Source of the DNA: Xiphydria camelus
Taxonomy: Eukaryota; Arthropoda; Insecta; Hymenoptera; Xiphydriidae
Assembly: GCA_963678675.1 (NCBI GenBank)
Contig: OY783200.1
Location: forward strand, 22,892,190 to 22,956,189
Direction of reading: 5' to 3'
Length of the DNA stretch: 64,000 bases
Positions 8,721 through 20,128 of this stretch are shown here, one piece after another. A model generated the notes under the pieces. That model was not told the origin of the DNA. It saw nothing but the letters and a program-made list of their open reading frames with translations, and ran no database searches. Position numbers and translations under genes: made by a program. Position 1 is the stretch's first letter. Every line of letters starts with the position of its first letter.

Positions 8721-11665
8721 CTAAACGCTCGTCCCCGCGGAAAAATACCACCGGACTACCACTTTTCTCGACAAATACTCGTGTATGCTGGCGAGATGTA
8801 CGGGCGCGGGTGTCCTGGCGGTTCGCGGGCGAGGATCGCGTGGCACCCGATGTCGCTGGCGCGACTGGTGGCCCCGCTTGTTGGACGGCTGATCGGGAAG
8901 TCCCGAGGGAATGAGCCCCGTCAACCTGTAATACTCGAGGAATACGCGGGCCAGATTACGACCCAGCCTGTAATCTGAAGCGATCGAATCCAGTCGTTAA
9001 GGACGCCGAGTCGCTCGCCCGTTGTAACTAGATTCCCGACGAGGGAATGAATAACGTCTATCGTCGAATCGTCGACTGCTTCCGTTAAAAGCTTCTCGAG
9101 GCCATTGTGCGAGACGCGATCGAATCTGCGCGTTCCTAAATTCGCGAATTGTCTTCCGCTGCTTGAAAAAAAAAAAAAAAATCGAGCCACGCTGGAGAAG
9201 GATACAACTGTCTTCGGTGTAGGGCAGCACGCCGGCGATTCCCTTCCTGCTGTAGCCGTACATGGACACGTGAACCGTGTAGCAGTTGACGTGCTCGCTC
9301 AGCACGGAGCAGAGATAACGACGAGCGGTGCCAGCCTTGTGAGAATCCTGATTGTACATGGTATTGCCGAGCTGATAGTCCTCGGCGTGTTGGGCCAGCA
9401 ATTTTGGCAGGACGATGTGTCTCTCGTACCTGAATGGCTGGCAGCCGTGAATCAGGCTCCAAGATCTCTCCCGCAGGCGTGACCATCCTTACCTGTAGAC
9501 GTCGTCGTAGGTGTTCCCGTAGACGAAGCAACCGGACGCGTTGGTGTGAGCGTGCAAATCCAGCACGCAGTCCAGAGGAGCGCTCGTGCTCTTGTCGAGG
9601 GATTCCAGCAGCGCCTTTGTCGCCGTCAGAGTCGGATGGGTCCAGTCCGAGATGCGATTCCAGGATCGATTGAGGTCCATGCCCATCAGCGTCGACCTGG
9701 AGAACCCCGGAAATCCCTTCGAACGGCTCGACGTTCGTTTGAAGGTGGAATGGGGAGCATCGGGACGGCTACCGCGGGTCGACTTTTAAATTTCAAGGCT
9801 CCCCCGGCAAATTAATTTGTCGAAAAACGTAAGAAAGTGTCCTGGCGGAAGAAAACGTACCTACGTCGATTTATGTCAATTCCAGGCTGAAGTACGGAAT
9901 TTGGAACACCTGTAGTTTTTCGTAATACGACGTAATTAACGAAGTCATTGCGCGTAGTTAATCATAATAATAACGAAATTCTAGGTTCATCAACTGCTAA
10001 CTGCGAAATATGACGCCATACTATGGAAAACTACAAATGTGTTTCAAATTCCATACTTTAGAGTGGAATTGATATAAATTGGCGTGGATTTTCTTTTTCC
10101 GTTGGAGTGATACGTCCTAATTGAAAAAAAGACACTAAAAGTGACTTGAGATAGAGAAGCAGCATCTAAGATGGAAGGGTCAAAGAATCACGATCGATAA
10201 ATAATTCACGAAGAAGAAACTCATCCATAGCGCGTTAATTATAGAATGACTATTGCTTCGAAATATTTGGTCTTTACATTCTTACGATTTTTTGAAGGGT
10301 CATACGCGGTCAGTAACAAATAACATTGTAATTAGTCCTCTTTAATCTGCTTTTGTATTGAGAAAATATGCTTATTTAGAAATACCACTTACGAAATCAT
10401 ATACAAATACAGTCGCGAAGCCTTGCAAACTACTTCCCACATCACAGGTAAAATCGAACAACTGAAGTTTATCGCAATATTAAAGAATCATCCGGTATAT
10501 GATCATAATGATTATAGGTATACCATGGCTAAACTTACTCGCCAGGAAAGAAGCTTCAGTCGCTATTATCTCATTATCAATGAATTTTTGGGCCCATTTC
10601 GATATAATGCTTTATTGTAGATTCAAACAAGTATCATACGCATATGAACCAAAAGCTCATAGGTAGTGAGATAATAATAAGTTTAGCCTGATATGGTGCG
10701 GCAAATTTTTCCCGAGAAAAAAAGTAGAAAGAGGAATTTTGCTCCAAAAAGAAAAAAGGACCAAACCCTCAAGAAATGAACGACCGGGAGCCCTGAAATT
10801 TTAACGCGGACTCCAATTTCATCTCGGCGTTCACCGGTAGCTTTCCCGCGTCGCTCCGTATCCACCGCGGCCCACCTATAATTCCCGAGGTAGACTCCGT
10901 CGGGGTTCAGCATCGGGACGATCTTGAAGACGACGTAATTTCTGAGAACTTGCGCGATCGGATGGGCGCTGACGAGAAAGTCCATGAGGCCCTGACACAC
11001 GAAGGACGAGGGCGACTCGCCCGGGTGAACCCTGCTCAGCACCACCACGACTCTCCTCGGCTGCTCCATCGCGGAAGCGATCGTTATCAGGTCCACCTTC
11101 CTCTTCTGAATGGACAGGGCCAAGGTCTCGCGTTTGACCGCCGAACACTTGACGCAGAGATTGTCCAGATGGCCCACGTAGCGCGTGTACGAGTAGGGGT
11201 AGGTCAGGGCGAACTGGTAGACGTCGTCCTCGCGATCGAAGGCAAACGCGAAGCTGAGCACGTGATGGTTCTGATGCTGGGGCGACTTGTAGTAGAAGAC
11301 CTGGCTCTTCGGAACCCTCTGCCACTTGGGGCGACTGGTGCTCTTCACCAACGGCGTCATGCTCTCCGCGAAGAGGTTCTTGCTCTTCGACACATTCACG
11401 ATATTGAAGATCACTCGCTGATCGGAGCGCACGTTGTCCACGGTGAAATTGAACCAGAAACGCAGCCGGGGACTGCACGTGTCCGGCCTGATAAAGAGGT
11501 CGTACTCGAATTCCGAGATCAAATCGACCCTGCCAAGATTTCCAGTCTCGAAGGACGCGTCGAAGCACAAGTGTCCCTTCTTGGCTTTGCCGCTGTGACC
11601 CGGCGGACGGATCACCAGCTTGTTCACGTTTCCCAGGCCACCCTCCGCGTCGCTGTCTTCGCTCT
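8721..11665 (-). CDS. AGBL4: CCP6/AGBL4-type cytosolic carboxypeptidase (M14 family) with His at the catalytic Glu position
   Basis: Exons right to left: 11665-10876, 9696-9493, 9429-9206 and 8974-8721, phases agreeing. The text SEDSDAEGGLGNVNKLVI, the N-domain, then the M14 domain match human AGBL4 closely. Zinc ligands are present: HPGES (His, Glu) and DLHAHT (His). The substrate Arg is in DLNRSW. The usual catalytic segment YTLEVSFYSY reads YTVHVSMYGY here, so Glu is replaced by His (codon CAC). The exon ends TEDSY and continues YRLGRNLARVFLEYYRL, fixing the alignment through this point. Known for the family: removal of glutamates from tubulin tails and other acidic C-termini in the cytosol and cilia. 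Here catalysis is doubtful. The first coding exon (needed for the start codon, ending in phase 1) was not found. The tail after EYYRL, ending at 8721, is Arg-rich and unlike human, so that end is less sure. Confidence 0.88.
9163..9181. repeat. Long homopolymer A/T run inside a carboxypeptidase intron
   Basis: A run of A on the plus strand just inside the 231-bp intron between the exons at 9206 and 8974. On the minus strand it reads as poly-Phe if the exon is wrongly extended. It lies about 25-45 nt after the donor, so it is not the polypyrimidine tract of the acceptor. Confidence 0.6.
9836..10112. mobile_element. MITE-like element with ~65-bp inverted arms in a carboxypeptidase intron
   Basis: The left arm, 9858-9921 (CTACGTCGATTTATGTCAAT, CAATTCCAGGCTGAAGTACG), pairs with the right arm, about 10027-10093 (AAATTCCATACTTTAGAGTG, GAATTGATATAAATTGGCGT). 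Ends near 9836 and 10112 also mirror each other (GTCCTGGCGGAAG; CCGTTGGAGTGATACG). No second copy was recognised in the window. Non-coding. Confidence 0.6.
10523..10695. mobile_element. GAGGCTAAACTTACTCGCC MITE family, copy in the carboxypeptidase intron
   Basis: The element begins GGCTAAACTTACTCGCCAGG and ends AAGTTTAGCCTGATATGG. It sits in the first visible intron of the CCP6-type gene, about 180 bp from the donor of the large exon. It is slightly shorter than its relatives, with the centre reduced. Confidence 0.7.
10690..10800. repeat. Dispersed repeat, inverted copy of sequence at 35885-35985
   Basis: Its reverse complement reads GGCTCCCGGTCGTTC, TTCTTGAGGGTTTGGTCC, TTTTTGGAGCAAAATTCCT, matching GGCTCCCGGTCGTTC..CAAGGGTTTGGTCCTCC..TTGGAGCCAAATTCCTT in the ELAV-family intron. 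It sits in the carboxypeptidase intron directly beside a MITE of another family. Confidence 0.6.
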
Positions 11666-12072
11666 CTGGAAATAACGCCGTGGGGGTGGATGCGATACGC
11701 GATAGATACACCCTTCGAAAGTACCCCTCGAAGTTCGTAATTCGACGCGAGTCGAAATTTCGAGGCGGGCGAGTTCGAAGGACGATTCGGACGAATTTCG
11801 AGCGCGATTTTTCGACGCGAAAGAACGAGATGTGGAAGAGCACGATTCTCCAGATTTAACGAAAAGCCGAACCGAGGGAAACCCTGACCGGCTCTTTGAT
11901 AAAGACTGGTGTGCTCGAGAGGATCGGTCGCCATATCGCGCGGAACGAGGCTCGATCGGAAACGAAGCGAAGAGAAAGGCTCCGTGCCAACTGGAAACCT
12001 GCGATAGACTGACGTCCGGCAGCGAGGAATCGTGCAACACCTCCGACGCGAGTTCGTGCTACCAATTTCCAC

Positions 12073-12340
12073 GCCACTTCAATCGTGCCGGCAGACGTTC
12101 GAGATTCACTCGCGTGGCTGCAGTTCTGACGTGACGATTTGCATTTCCCGCTGCACGATCGCCGACAGTTCTCGTCGCGCGAACCGCCCTCGCCACTGCG
12201 ATTGAAATCGGGCGAAAGATGTGTGTGTCGTGCGCGATGGGACTTTCGATCGTCGGCATCGACGAATCGCTGTTCCTCTGAGATATCGATTCGGTAATTG
12301 AAATCATGGGAAATCTATCGACTCCGCGCGTTTTTCTACT
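12073..12340 (-). other. Upstream region of the carboxypeptidase gene; first coding exon not found
   Basis: A moderately GC-rich region immediately right of the large carboxypeptidase exon. The missing first coding exon should end in a single base in phase 1 before an intron whose acceptor is TTTCCAG at about 11666. I looked for a short ATG-containing exon with a good donor here and did not find a convincing one. Confidence 0.3.
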
Positions 12341-12344
12341 TCCG

Positions 12345-12895
12345 AGGCTTCCATCCGGTCAGATGTTCAAAAGCAGTGGGATTTGATGACTTCTTATTTC
12401 TTCAAAATGACCAATCATTCCTTACATGAGCATTGTGAATAGATAAGAAAAAGTGATGTGATGGCGTTTCTAATAAATTCGAGATTTTCCGAAAATAATA
12501 TTGAGAGAAAATGATTGAGATTAGTAATCAAAATAATTGATTTTCATAAGAGCATACCGAAACTACGATGCATGTATAAAACTACGAAAATTTCATACAT
12601 AACAGTATAATTTATATGTGAGGATAAAAATAAATTTATGCATAAGAGAAAAAGAATAATATGCTTTTACATATTCTCACACTTACATACGTAATACGCG
12701 AAATCCTGGGCTCCTATCCACATATTCTGATGATAAAAAATAGTGGGTTTTAAAGTAACTTCTTATTTTTAAAAAACGACCTCAATTAAATTCGAAGTTT
12801 TGAGGAAATATCGAAAGAAAATAATTGAGGTTTGTAATTGAAATAATTTACATGCATAAGAACACATCGAAATTGTGAAGTATAGAAAAGATAAC
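12345..12895. repeat. Two diverged direct copies of an AT-rich unit
   Basis: Unit 1 (about 12345-12600) and unit 2 (about 12705-12895) share, in order: CTCC/TTCCATCC, GTGGGATTT/GTGGGTTTT, ACTTCTTATTT, AATTCGA, TGAGGAAATAT/TGAGAGAAAAT, ATAATTGAGGTTTGTAATTG (second) and its diverged counterpart, and GCATAAGAACA/CATAAGAGCA. The intervening about 100 bp is unrelated. Non-coding. Confidence 0.45.
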
Positions 12896-12899
12896 AAAT

Positions 12900-15800
12900 T
12901 AGATCAATCTTTAACGAACAAATACTTCAACAAATCTTTTCCCACATACCATTTTTTAAAAATAAGAAAAAATACCTTCTGCTGACTTGATTGAAGAAAA
13001 AACCAGTCATGTGGTTCGAAAGAGTGAAAACGCGCGGCTTATCGATATTTCCGGCACGATAAAAATTAAAAAGAAAACAGGAAACAGGCGAACGTGGAGC
13101 AATTAAGAGTGGAACCGGGCGGGGAAAATGTGCCGAAAGAAATGCTCGAACGGCGAGAAAAACGAGACAATCCCACGCGCGCCGCTGCACCCCGCGAGAA
13201 ATTCGAACGACCCCCGAAACGACTCGAGACGGGAAGAAAAAACTGAGGGAAGTAGCGACGATCAACTTTTTCCTTCGTTCGACTCGATCCTCCAACAATC
13301 ACCGCCCGGTGGGAATAGAGCGAGTTTCGTTATCCGCGTCACGAGTTGCGAAAGTTTCGCAATTTCTCCCGCGTCTCTCCAGCGCGTCGTCCTCGGTGCG
13401 CTCAAAAGAAGCGATTTGGATCGGAATATTTATAGAGTCGATAGCGCCCTCGCCCTGTTGAACTCGTCGTGCCAAATGCCAAGCGTCGCGGATGCCCGGA
13501 GCGGTCGTCGAGTTCTCTCCTACCCCGGAGAATCTCGCGTGACCGTTAAAACGATTCCGATCGAAGAGGAGATCGACGGACAGCGAGGCGAGGAACGATA
13601 CGCTCCTCGCGCGAAATACACGTACCCGATTCGGCGTCCGACATATCGCGGGGGACGGTTCTGCGACAGGACTGACAGTCGGTCTTTCCAAGTTGGAACG
13701 CGAGACTTGGAGACACTTGACCGGTTCACCTGTTTCCTTGGTTTGTTGGATCGATGCGGGGAGCGTCACGCGTGTCGAGCCGGTGCGCGCATCGCGATCG
13801 CCCGGGCTCGTTATCCCGGCACGGAAGTTTGCGCGGGCGGAGTTCGTACGTCGAGTGCAATGACGGGCGATGCATATACACCCGGCTATGCACATGCCTG
13901 CGTACGCGGATCGTGGTGCAACCGCGCGAAATCGACCTGCCGCGGCAATACCGCCCCCGCGACTTTCAATTGTTTCTCGCTTCGGCTATACGCGCGCGGC
14001 GATAGGAGAGAATCGACCGCTTCGGATTCCCCGCACTCCAGGCTTTCCTTTTTATTTCGTTTTAGGGGAAATTGGGGGAATTTTGACAACGAATAAGAGG
14101 ACATCCTTACGGGGAAAAAAGCTACTAGCAGTGCGCAGTAATGTCCACTACTGATATAAGCAGAGTGCTTATAATACTACAGACTGCGAAGTATTGACAC
14201 CTTGGAGCCCATTTTCGCCCTTTCCGCGTACCTAATCCAAAATGATAAAAAGACAAACTCAACTGAGAAGCTGAATAATTCAGTGACTTCAGAGGAAAAT
14301 ATCGAATTATAGCGGGCAAATGGGGAGAATCGCGAGTTTCAGGGTGAAACAAAAAAAGGAAACTGAAAAAGAATACAGGATAATAAAGAAGAATAGGGGA
14401 TGCACCGTGAAGCCTGGTCGAGTCGCCCTCTGCTCGAGAGCGAGGTTAACGAGTACCCGTCGGAATTCCGTCCCCGGCCAAAAATATCGAGGGATTTCGC
14501 CAAAGTGCTCGTGACGTAGGTGTGCGAAGGGTCGTCGAGGGGTTGGCGGTTGGTGCACGCGCAGCGAGACGACGGTGGCGCATGCGTTCGCCACTCCGGC
14601 CGGCCTCTCCCGTCCCGGAACCATCCCCGTCGCTCCGCGGAAGGCACCTGCGCTGATGTCAAAATCGGTCGAACGATTAGCCTTTCTCGAGCCACGACGC
14701 CATCGCGAAGCGTCGATTAAAGGACCGGCGAGTCTAGGAGCTGGAAGCGATATCGGTGGAATCACGAAATGAGTGGAAATATCGTGTAAAAAGGGGGTTG
14801 CCTGAGCGCCGTCGCGACGTGGGCGTCAGCGAGGGTTACCAGAAGTTGGCGTATAGTCGGTAGCCGGCGATGCACGCACGGATGAGTCTCGGGGCGCTTG
14901 CGCCTACCCCAAACGGAAGGGGGAGGGGTGGCTCGTCGCGGATCGAGGGGAAGCGCTTCTGGGGGTTACCGGGGGCCGCCGAGGGTTGGTAGGGCTGCGG
15001 TTCCGACGGACAGGGAAGAGCGAGAGAGAGTGAATGGCTGAGAGCACGCGACTCTGGAGATCGATATTCGAACCCCTCACCCCCCCCCCCGTTCGCTTCT
15101 CGTCGACGCTACTATATCGCGCAGTGGCGTAGAGCGGCGGGGCGTTGGTGCGCGATTCCCAGGGATTCCTTCCCGAAGGAGACAGAAGAAGAGGGGTTCG
15201 CGAGAGAGCGAGAAAGTGACGGACAATGGAAGAATTCCTACGGAAAAAACGGCATCCCTCGGAGGGGATGCCGCGAGCGACGATGAGGACGATTCCGGAT
15301 AATGGTGCTTTGAGATCTTTCCGAGTTTCTCGCCCCCCGGAAATATTGAGTCGCGTATGCGTACCGCGTAATCCGAAATATTGTACGATACACAAAGCCC
15401 AGCGAAAATAATTTCTATGTAGATCTGTACTTTCAGAATTCAAAATCTACGCATTACCGCAAAAACTACGAACTGTTTCAATCGACAAATCTATTATTTT
15501 CGTAATCAGCTTCAAAAAAATGTATCGGATAAGATGACTGAGAACTCGATTCAAGAAATGTTGGTTTTCCTGAAAACATCAATAGTAATCATCAAAAACT
15601 TCTCATTAAGTAGCCTCAAAAACCGGGCGCTACGATTTCGACGATGAAAATTAGTTCTCCTCTCTCTTCCTCCTTTTTTCAAGATATTCCCTTCTCTTCT
15701 TTGTCCGCTGATATCCCCCCAAAAAACGCTCTCTACGTCAATGTGCACCCTCCTTCTTCCACCCTCCTCTCTCTTTATTGCCGACACGCGTATGCACCCA

Positions 15801-16279
15801 CACGCGAAAAAGCGTTCCCACCATTGTGTCAACTCTCTCTCCTTCTCCCTCATACACACCCTTTTCCTACCGTCACTTTTCCTATCCGCCTATCTCCCGT
15901 ATCTCATAACGCGAATGCACCTACCGGGTGGCACAAAAATTGCCTCCCCGCAAGATTACGGTATTACAAATATTTACAATATGTTTCCCCGTAAGGGTAA
16001 ATCCTCATTATTCCGATCGAATTTGACTGAATTATCTCGTTGGCTGCAAATGTGTTTGGTACAATTCTCTCTTGCAGATTGAAATATGATCTTGAAAAAT
16101 GTACCAAACTACATCAGCCTCACTTTTTCTCTCCTTGAAAGCGACACAACTCGATTTCGGTCGAATGGAAGTAGCTCGAAAAGGAGCTAGAAACCGACGT
16201 ATCGAACGCTGCCGCGAAAAACGGTTCGCCGAGACTCACCCGCGAAAAAAAGCTACACACCCTTTATCGCGCTCCTACA
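12900..16279. other. Intergenic DNA between carboxypeptidase and promoter-like block B
   Basis: Long open frames occur here (for example 13128-14096 plus) but their translations are low-complexity Arg/Ser-rich text typical of GC-rich noncoding DNA. It contains a GAAGCCTG-type repeat at 14035-14410. There is a run of C at 15079-15090 and a short GGCATCCCTCGGAGGGGATG hairpin at 15251-15270. No recognisable gene. Confidence 0.45.
14035..14412. mobile_element. GAAGCCTG-type dispersed repeat, inverted copy
   Basis: Read in reverse it matches the copies at 29725 and 33720: TTCAGCTTCTCAGTTGAGTT, CTTTTTATCATTTTGGATTA, and the terminal GGGGAAATTGGGGGAATTTT block. The right end GTGAAGCCTGG at about 14407 matches CTGTGAAGCCTG at 34193. 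Non-coding, several hundred bp, homopolymer-rich. Confidence 0.5.
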
Positions 16280-17456
16280 ATCACCTCGCGCCATTTTACC
16301 ACCCCCTCGTCGTCTCCCGACCGCCCCTCCCTGGCGCGTTCGCGTCGGCGGACTCGAAACTGGCGGGGTGGCGAGCCGACCGCCCCTCCCACGCCTGGGA
16401 AACCTCCCCTACCCCCACTGACCACCCTCCGTTCGCGGTGCAACCGCGGACCCGGCTGGCTCGTCAGTTTAGTTACCGCACCACATAAGGCATTGCGTTG
16501 TAGACACCGTTACCCGCAATATTATTATCTTACTTCTCTTACTTACTTAATTCGTTCACATATATTCGTTATAATTCCCCAGTTAATTATCTTGATTGAG
16601 ATTACATTGAATTCGTATCGCCTGGTTTTTCTCTCGATCCCTCAGTTTACTTCCGTGTACCACTTGTCAAAATTTGCGAGCCGGCCACCCTCTTCCCCGC
16701 TCCCCAGTTCCCCTTTCTTTTTCGATACCTCCGACAAACGCGTTAAAAAGAGCCTAAACAAAAAAAAAACGAGTCTACTCGCGAAATACCTTAATGAAAC
16801 GAAAGAAAGAAACCCAAAAATACGTTTACCTCGTTCGATAAAAGAAGCAAGTTAAAGCGGTAGCGGGACAAAGGAAACTCTCGGCGATTCGGTAGATAAA
16901 AATCGGGTTTGACAAATCTCGGAAAAAAAGCACGGAGAAACAAAGACCGCGACGAGCTTTCACGGGAGTCCCTCGGTCAAGTCGCGCGTCGGACCTCTGC
17001 GGTACAAATGCTTGTCGCGCGCTCGCGTCGCGATCTCGTCAGTTTCGGAGGCGCCGATAATTAAATCGAAAGAAAAAGCAAAAACGAGCGACGGCCGGTA
17101 CCGCCGTGCACTGAACGTCATCAGCAAAGGAAGATTTTTGAGAAGAGAAGCCTGTGGAAGCGGGGAGCAGGAGCGAGAAAGGGGCGAGGGGCGGGAGAGA
17201 GACGTTTCGGGTTGATTTTGACGGAGTTAAATAGTTGAAGGAAAAAAAACGACGCTAGAAATCCTATCGAAATCGCCGATTCGTCCGGGAACTTCGTCGC
17301 GATTAAACTTCGATTAAACGAGGAAGGAGCGCGGATCGAACTCGTCTAAACCGAACGATTGATAATCTTCAATTACCACAAAAAAAAAAGACAATTTTGC
17401 CGGGGAAATCTACGCTAGTCAGCCATCCTCCAACCACTGATTTTCATCGTTAACCG
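16280..17456 (+). promoter_or_regulatory. Promoter-like GC block B, related to block A
   Basis: It repeats the order of block A: CCACCCCCTCG, a CGTTCG..CGGCGG segment, GGCGGGGTGG, then CCCGGCTGGCTCGTCAGTTT at 16451-16470 with a perfect TCAGTT initiator-like hexamer. A plausible donor, AACCG/GTATGT, lies at 17456/17457. No coding potential is seen. Same strand as blocks A and C and as the ELAV-family gene. Assignment is inference. Confidence 0.35.
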
Positions 17457-19202
17457 GTATGTTCATTTATTTCTTTACTTTGTGTTCTGTGTCTGATATG
17501 ATTGATTGAATTAACCGATTTATATGTGTTGAGATGATCTCTCGGATAAGTTACGCCCGTCGATATCCCCCGGATCCTCCCGATGCACGTTCCCCGCACT
17601 CGATCCCCCCTGGGAAGCCGAGGGAGACCGTTTCCGGAAATCTCGTGCACCTGGTAAACCCACTCGAACCGCCCCGTCGTTGCGTCGTGCGAATAAGTGA
17701 TACAAGTGCGTCCGATACATTCGCAGATGGTTCGATCGTGTGCGAATCTCGAGAGTAGGCGAGAGCGTTTTGAAATTCGGTTTTTGAGCAATTTTTTTCA
17801 TTTTCGCCTTTATCCGGCATAAGTGCGTCTCTCTGGCGTTTCGACGACGTCGCGATGTTGCCGAGGGAAACGCATTTATAACTGTGCGAATAATTACTCC
17901 GTCGGATATTTCCTTTTTCGCGCGAATGACAAATTGATATTAAAATATGAACATCTTCTATTCGCTTAAGGACCGAATTACATCGAGACGAAAAAAAAAA
18001 GTACCGGAGTTTTCACCTACACGCTATCAACTTGGGCGTGGCGTCGCGCGCAACGACCGGGTTGTTCGATCGTCCTACCCCCGTCTTTTTGCGCGTACCT
18101 AGAGGATGACACGCGGGAGCGGATCGTCCGCCTCCCGGCGCGCTGCCTCTTCCCGAAAGGCGTTGATATTGCCGGGACGATCGCAGGTCGAAATGCGACG
18201 GCGAGTGCATTTTGGAACCACTTTGCGAATGAACTTTACTGCAGGCAGGTATCGAATCGTTCGTGGTGATATGTCAGCTGCGTTGTCGTTGCGAGTGTGT
18301 TTCCGCGAATGCCGGATCTCCGGATCGAATTGTGTCTCTGAAATATCATAGCTTTAGTCGACGGAGTGTTCGCTGAAAGGTTGCGGTGTATTTCGCGCAA
18401 TTTTAACCGACAATTTTCACGAATAATCGCGCGGGGAAGCGGAAGCTCGGATTCATCTTTATGAATACGCTTCGAAGAATTCGCGTCTTCGCATATTTCC
18501 AGCGTCGACTGAGACTCGAGCGCGGGGCAGAGAGAAAGAGAGAGACCGAGGGGAGGATCGGCTAGTGGTTGGGAGGGGGAGGGAGAACGACGTACTCCGT
18601 CGGGTATTGATCGCGCCGGATTCGCATGTGCGCTTGCGTTTCCATCGTGGGGTGAACGAAAAGGAGAAATGCGAGAGAGGGAGGGTGATGGTCGGCCGGG
18701 AAGGGAGAGCGAAAGAGAGGGCTGCGTCGGGGTTCGTATACACCCCCCCGTGGTAGCTGCATCGCCGACATAGCCGACCCATGCGAGCGACCAATCAATG
18801 GAGCGCCGCCAAAACCGTACGCTGCCTCTTTCTCTCCGACTCGCTCGCGCCACGTCAATGAAGATCGGAAATTGCAGCGAACCCTTCGAAAACCGCGACG
18901 CGATCGCGTGACAATCGCGGGAGTCGCGACAGCGAACGAGAGGAGGAAAAAGTCAAAATTTCAAGTTGCCTCGAAACTTGACATCATGCATCGTGTTTCG
19001 AGCTGCATCTAATAATGCAAAGATGAGGGGAGAGGGGTGCACGGTCGACCCTTCCGTAATCATTCTAGGAGTTCACTGACCCGAGCGGGAAATCGATGGC
19101 AGGGCCCCAACCCTCGAAGTACCCCAGCAAACATTCGCGTTCGTCATCCGTGGCGGGCAACCCCGTCGAAGTTGCAGGATCGACAGCTGTATCGTGGCCG
19201 AC

Positions 19203-19235
<33 letters not shown>

Positions 19236-19659
19236 GGGTTGTCCATTTATTAACCATGACGTGGGTATTTGGCCCTGGAAAAAAGGCAGAAGTAAAGCGA
19301 AACGAATCGCGTCGCTCGGGGCGACTTTAGAGTTTTGACAAACTCGACCGCTTTGAAACAGATTCGATTAATGAGTGAGAAAAAAACCGCGAAGAAACGC
19401 CCTTAAAAATGTCTACAAGCCAGACGCACAGTCACAATCCGGGTTAGAGACGCGCCTTCCTATCCTTCATGACTGGGAAAACGCGTATATTTATAGTGTT
19501 TATACGACGACGTATTTATAATTTCGGTCGAGATAGTTTGCGCCGAGCGGACCTCGTCCGCTTCGGGGCACCGTTCTCGTCGGCGAAGCTAGGCTCATTC
19601 CTCCCCTCCGACTGAGAGAGCGCTCCTCGAAAAAGGGAGACCGGTTGGGGAAGTTTTAT

Positions 19660-20128
19660 CGATAGTAGAATTAACAGAGCGATTTTTATTAAATTCGATA
19701 AATCGATAGTTATTAGTGTTAGGATCTTCCGGTTACATTTTCGTAACGATTCACCGCCTTGTATAATAAATATAAAAGAATGATATATAGTTAAGGAATC
19801 ATTATAAAAATTGTACTAAAGGGTCCCAACACTTATATCTATCAATTTAGAAATAAAAGAAACGAATATGTCGCTTCTCATAAAATTCCACGTCAAATGG
19901 GCATTAATTTAGTTATATTATACGTCTTATACCAGTTAACGAATCATCACGAAAGTTTGACTGAAGGGTTCTAATACTTATACATGTCGATTTACCGAAT
20001 TTGATCAAAATCGTTCTGTTAATTGAAGCCTTCCCTCGAATAAGGGTCTATGTTAGCAATTATCTTTTCTAACGTAGACCCTTATTCGAGAGAAGGTTTG
20101 AACTCTATTATCGAGGGAACCTCCTTAA
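19660..20128. mobile_element. TTAA-flanked MITE-like element, copy 2 (left end not recognised)
   Basis: It shares the long inverted arms with the element at 4053-4558: AACAGAGCGATTTTTATTAA at about 19675, and its inverse ending at about 20022. It ends with GAACCTCCTTAA at 20117-20128. The matching left terminus TTAAGGAGG is not seen, so this copy is truncated or rearranged. Between the right arm and the end it carries a very strong hairpin (listed separately). Confidence 0.55.
20029..20096. repeat. 28-bp near-perfect hairpin with a 12-nt loop
   Basis: The left arm 20029-20056 and right arm 20069-20096 are inverted copies with 26 of 28 Watson-Crick matches, one possible G-U pair and one mismatch. 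The loop is 20057-20068. Arm core: TCGAATAAGGGTCTATGTTA. The stem is slightly longer than a Dicer product, but the loop and flanks do not identify a known microRNA. It lies at the right end of a MITE-like element, so a transposon origin is the default reading. Confidence 0.75.

Noticed and set aside
9136..9205. Extension of the third carboxypeptidase exon into a poly-Phe frame
   Set aside because: Splicing at GTATCC (9205) to the acceptor at 8975 restores TEDSYYRLGRN, which matches the family; the poly-Phe comes from the intronic homopolymer.
10876..12072. Long minus-strand frame overlapping the carboxypeptidase
   Set aside because: It is a shifted frame over the same exon; the correct frame reads as AGBL4 without gaps.
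13128..14096. 322-codon plus-strand open frame
   Set aside because: Arg/Ser/Thr-rich text with no motif and no relation to any family I know; typical of CpG-rich noncoding DNA and overlapped by other equally open frames.
20029..20096. Naming the hairpin as a known microRNA
   Set aside because: The arms do not match any mature microRNA I remember, and it sits in a transposon-like element; reported only as a hairpin.
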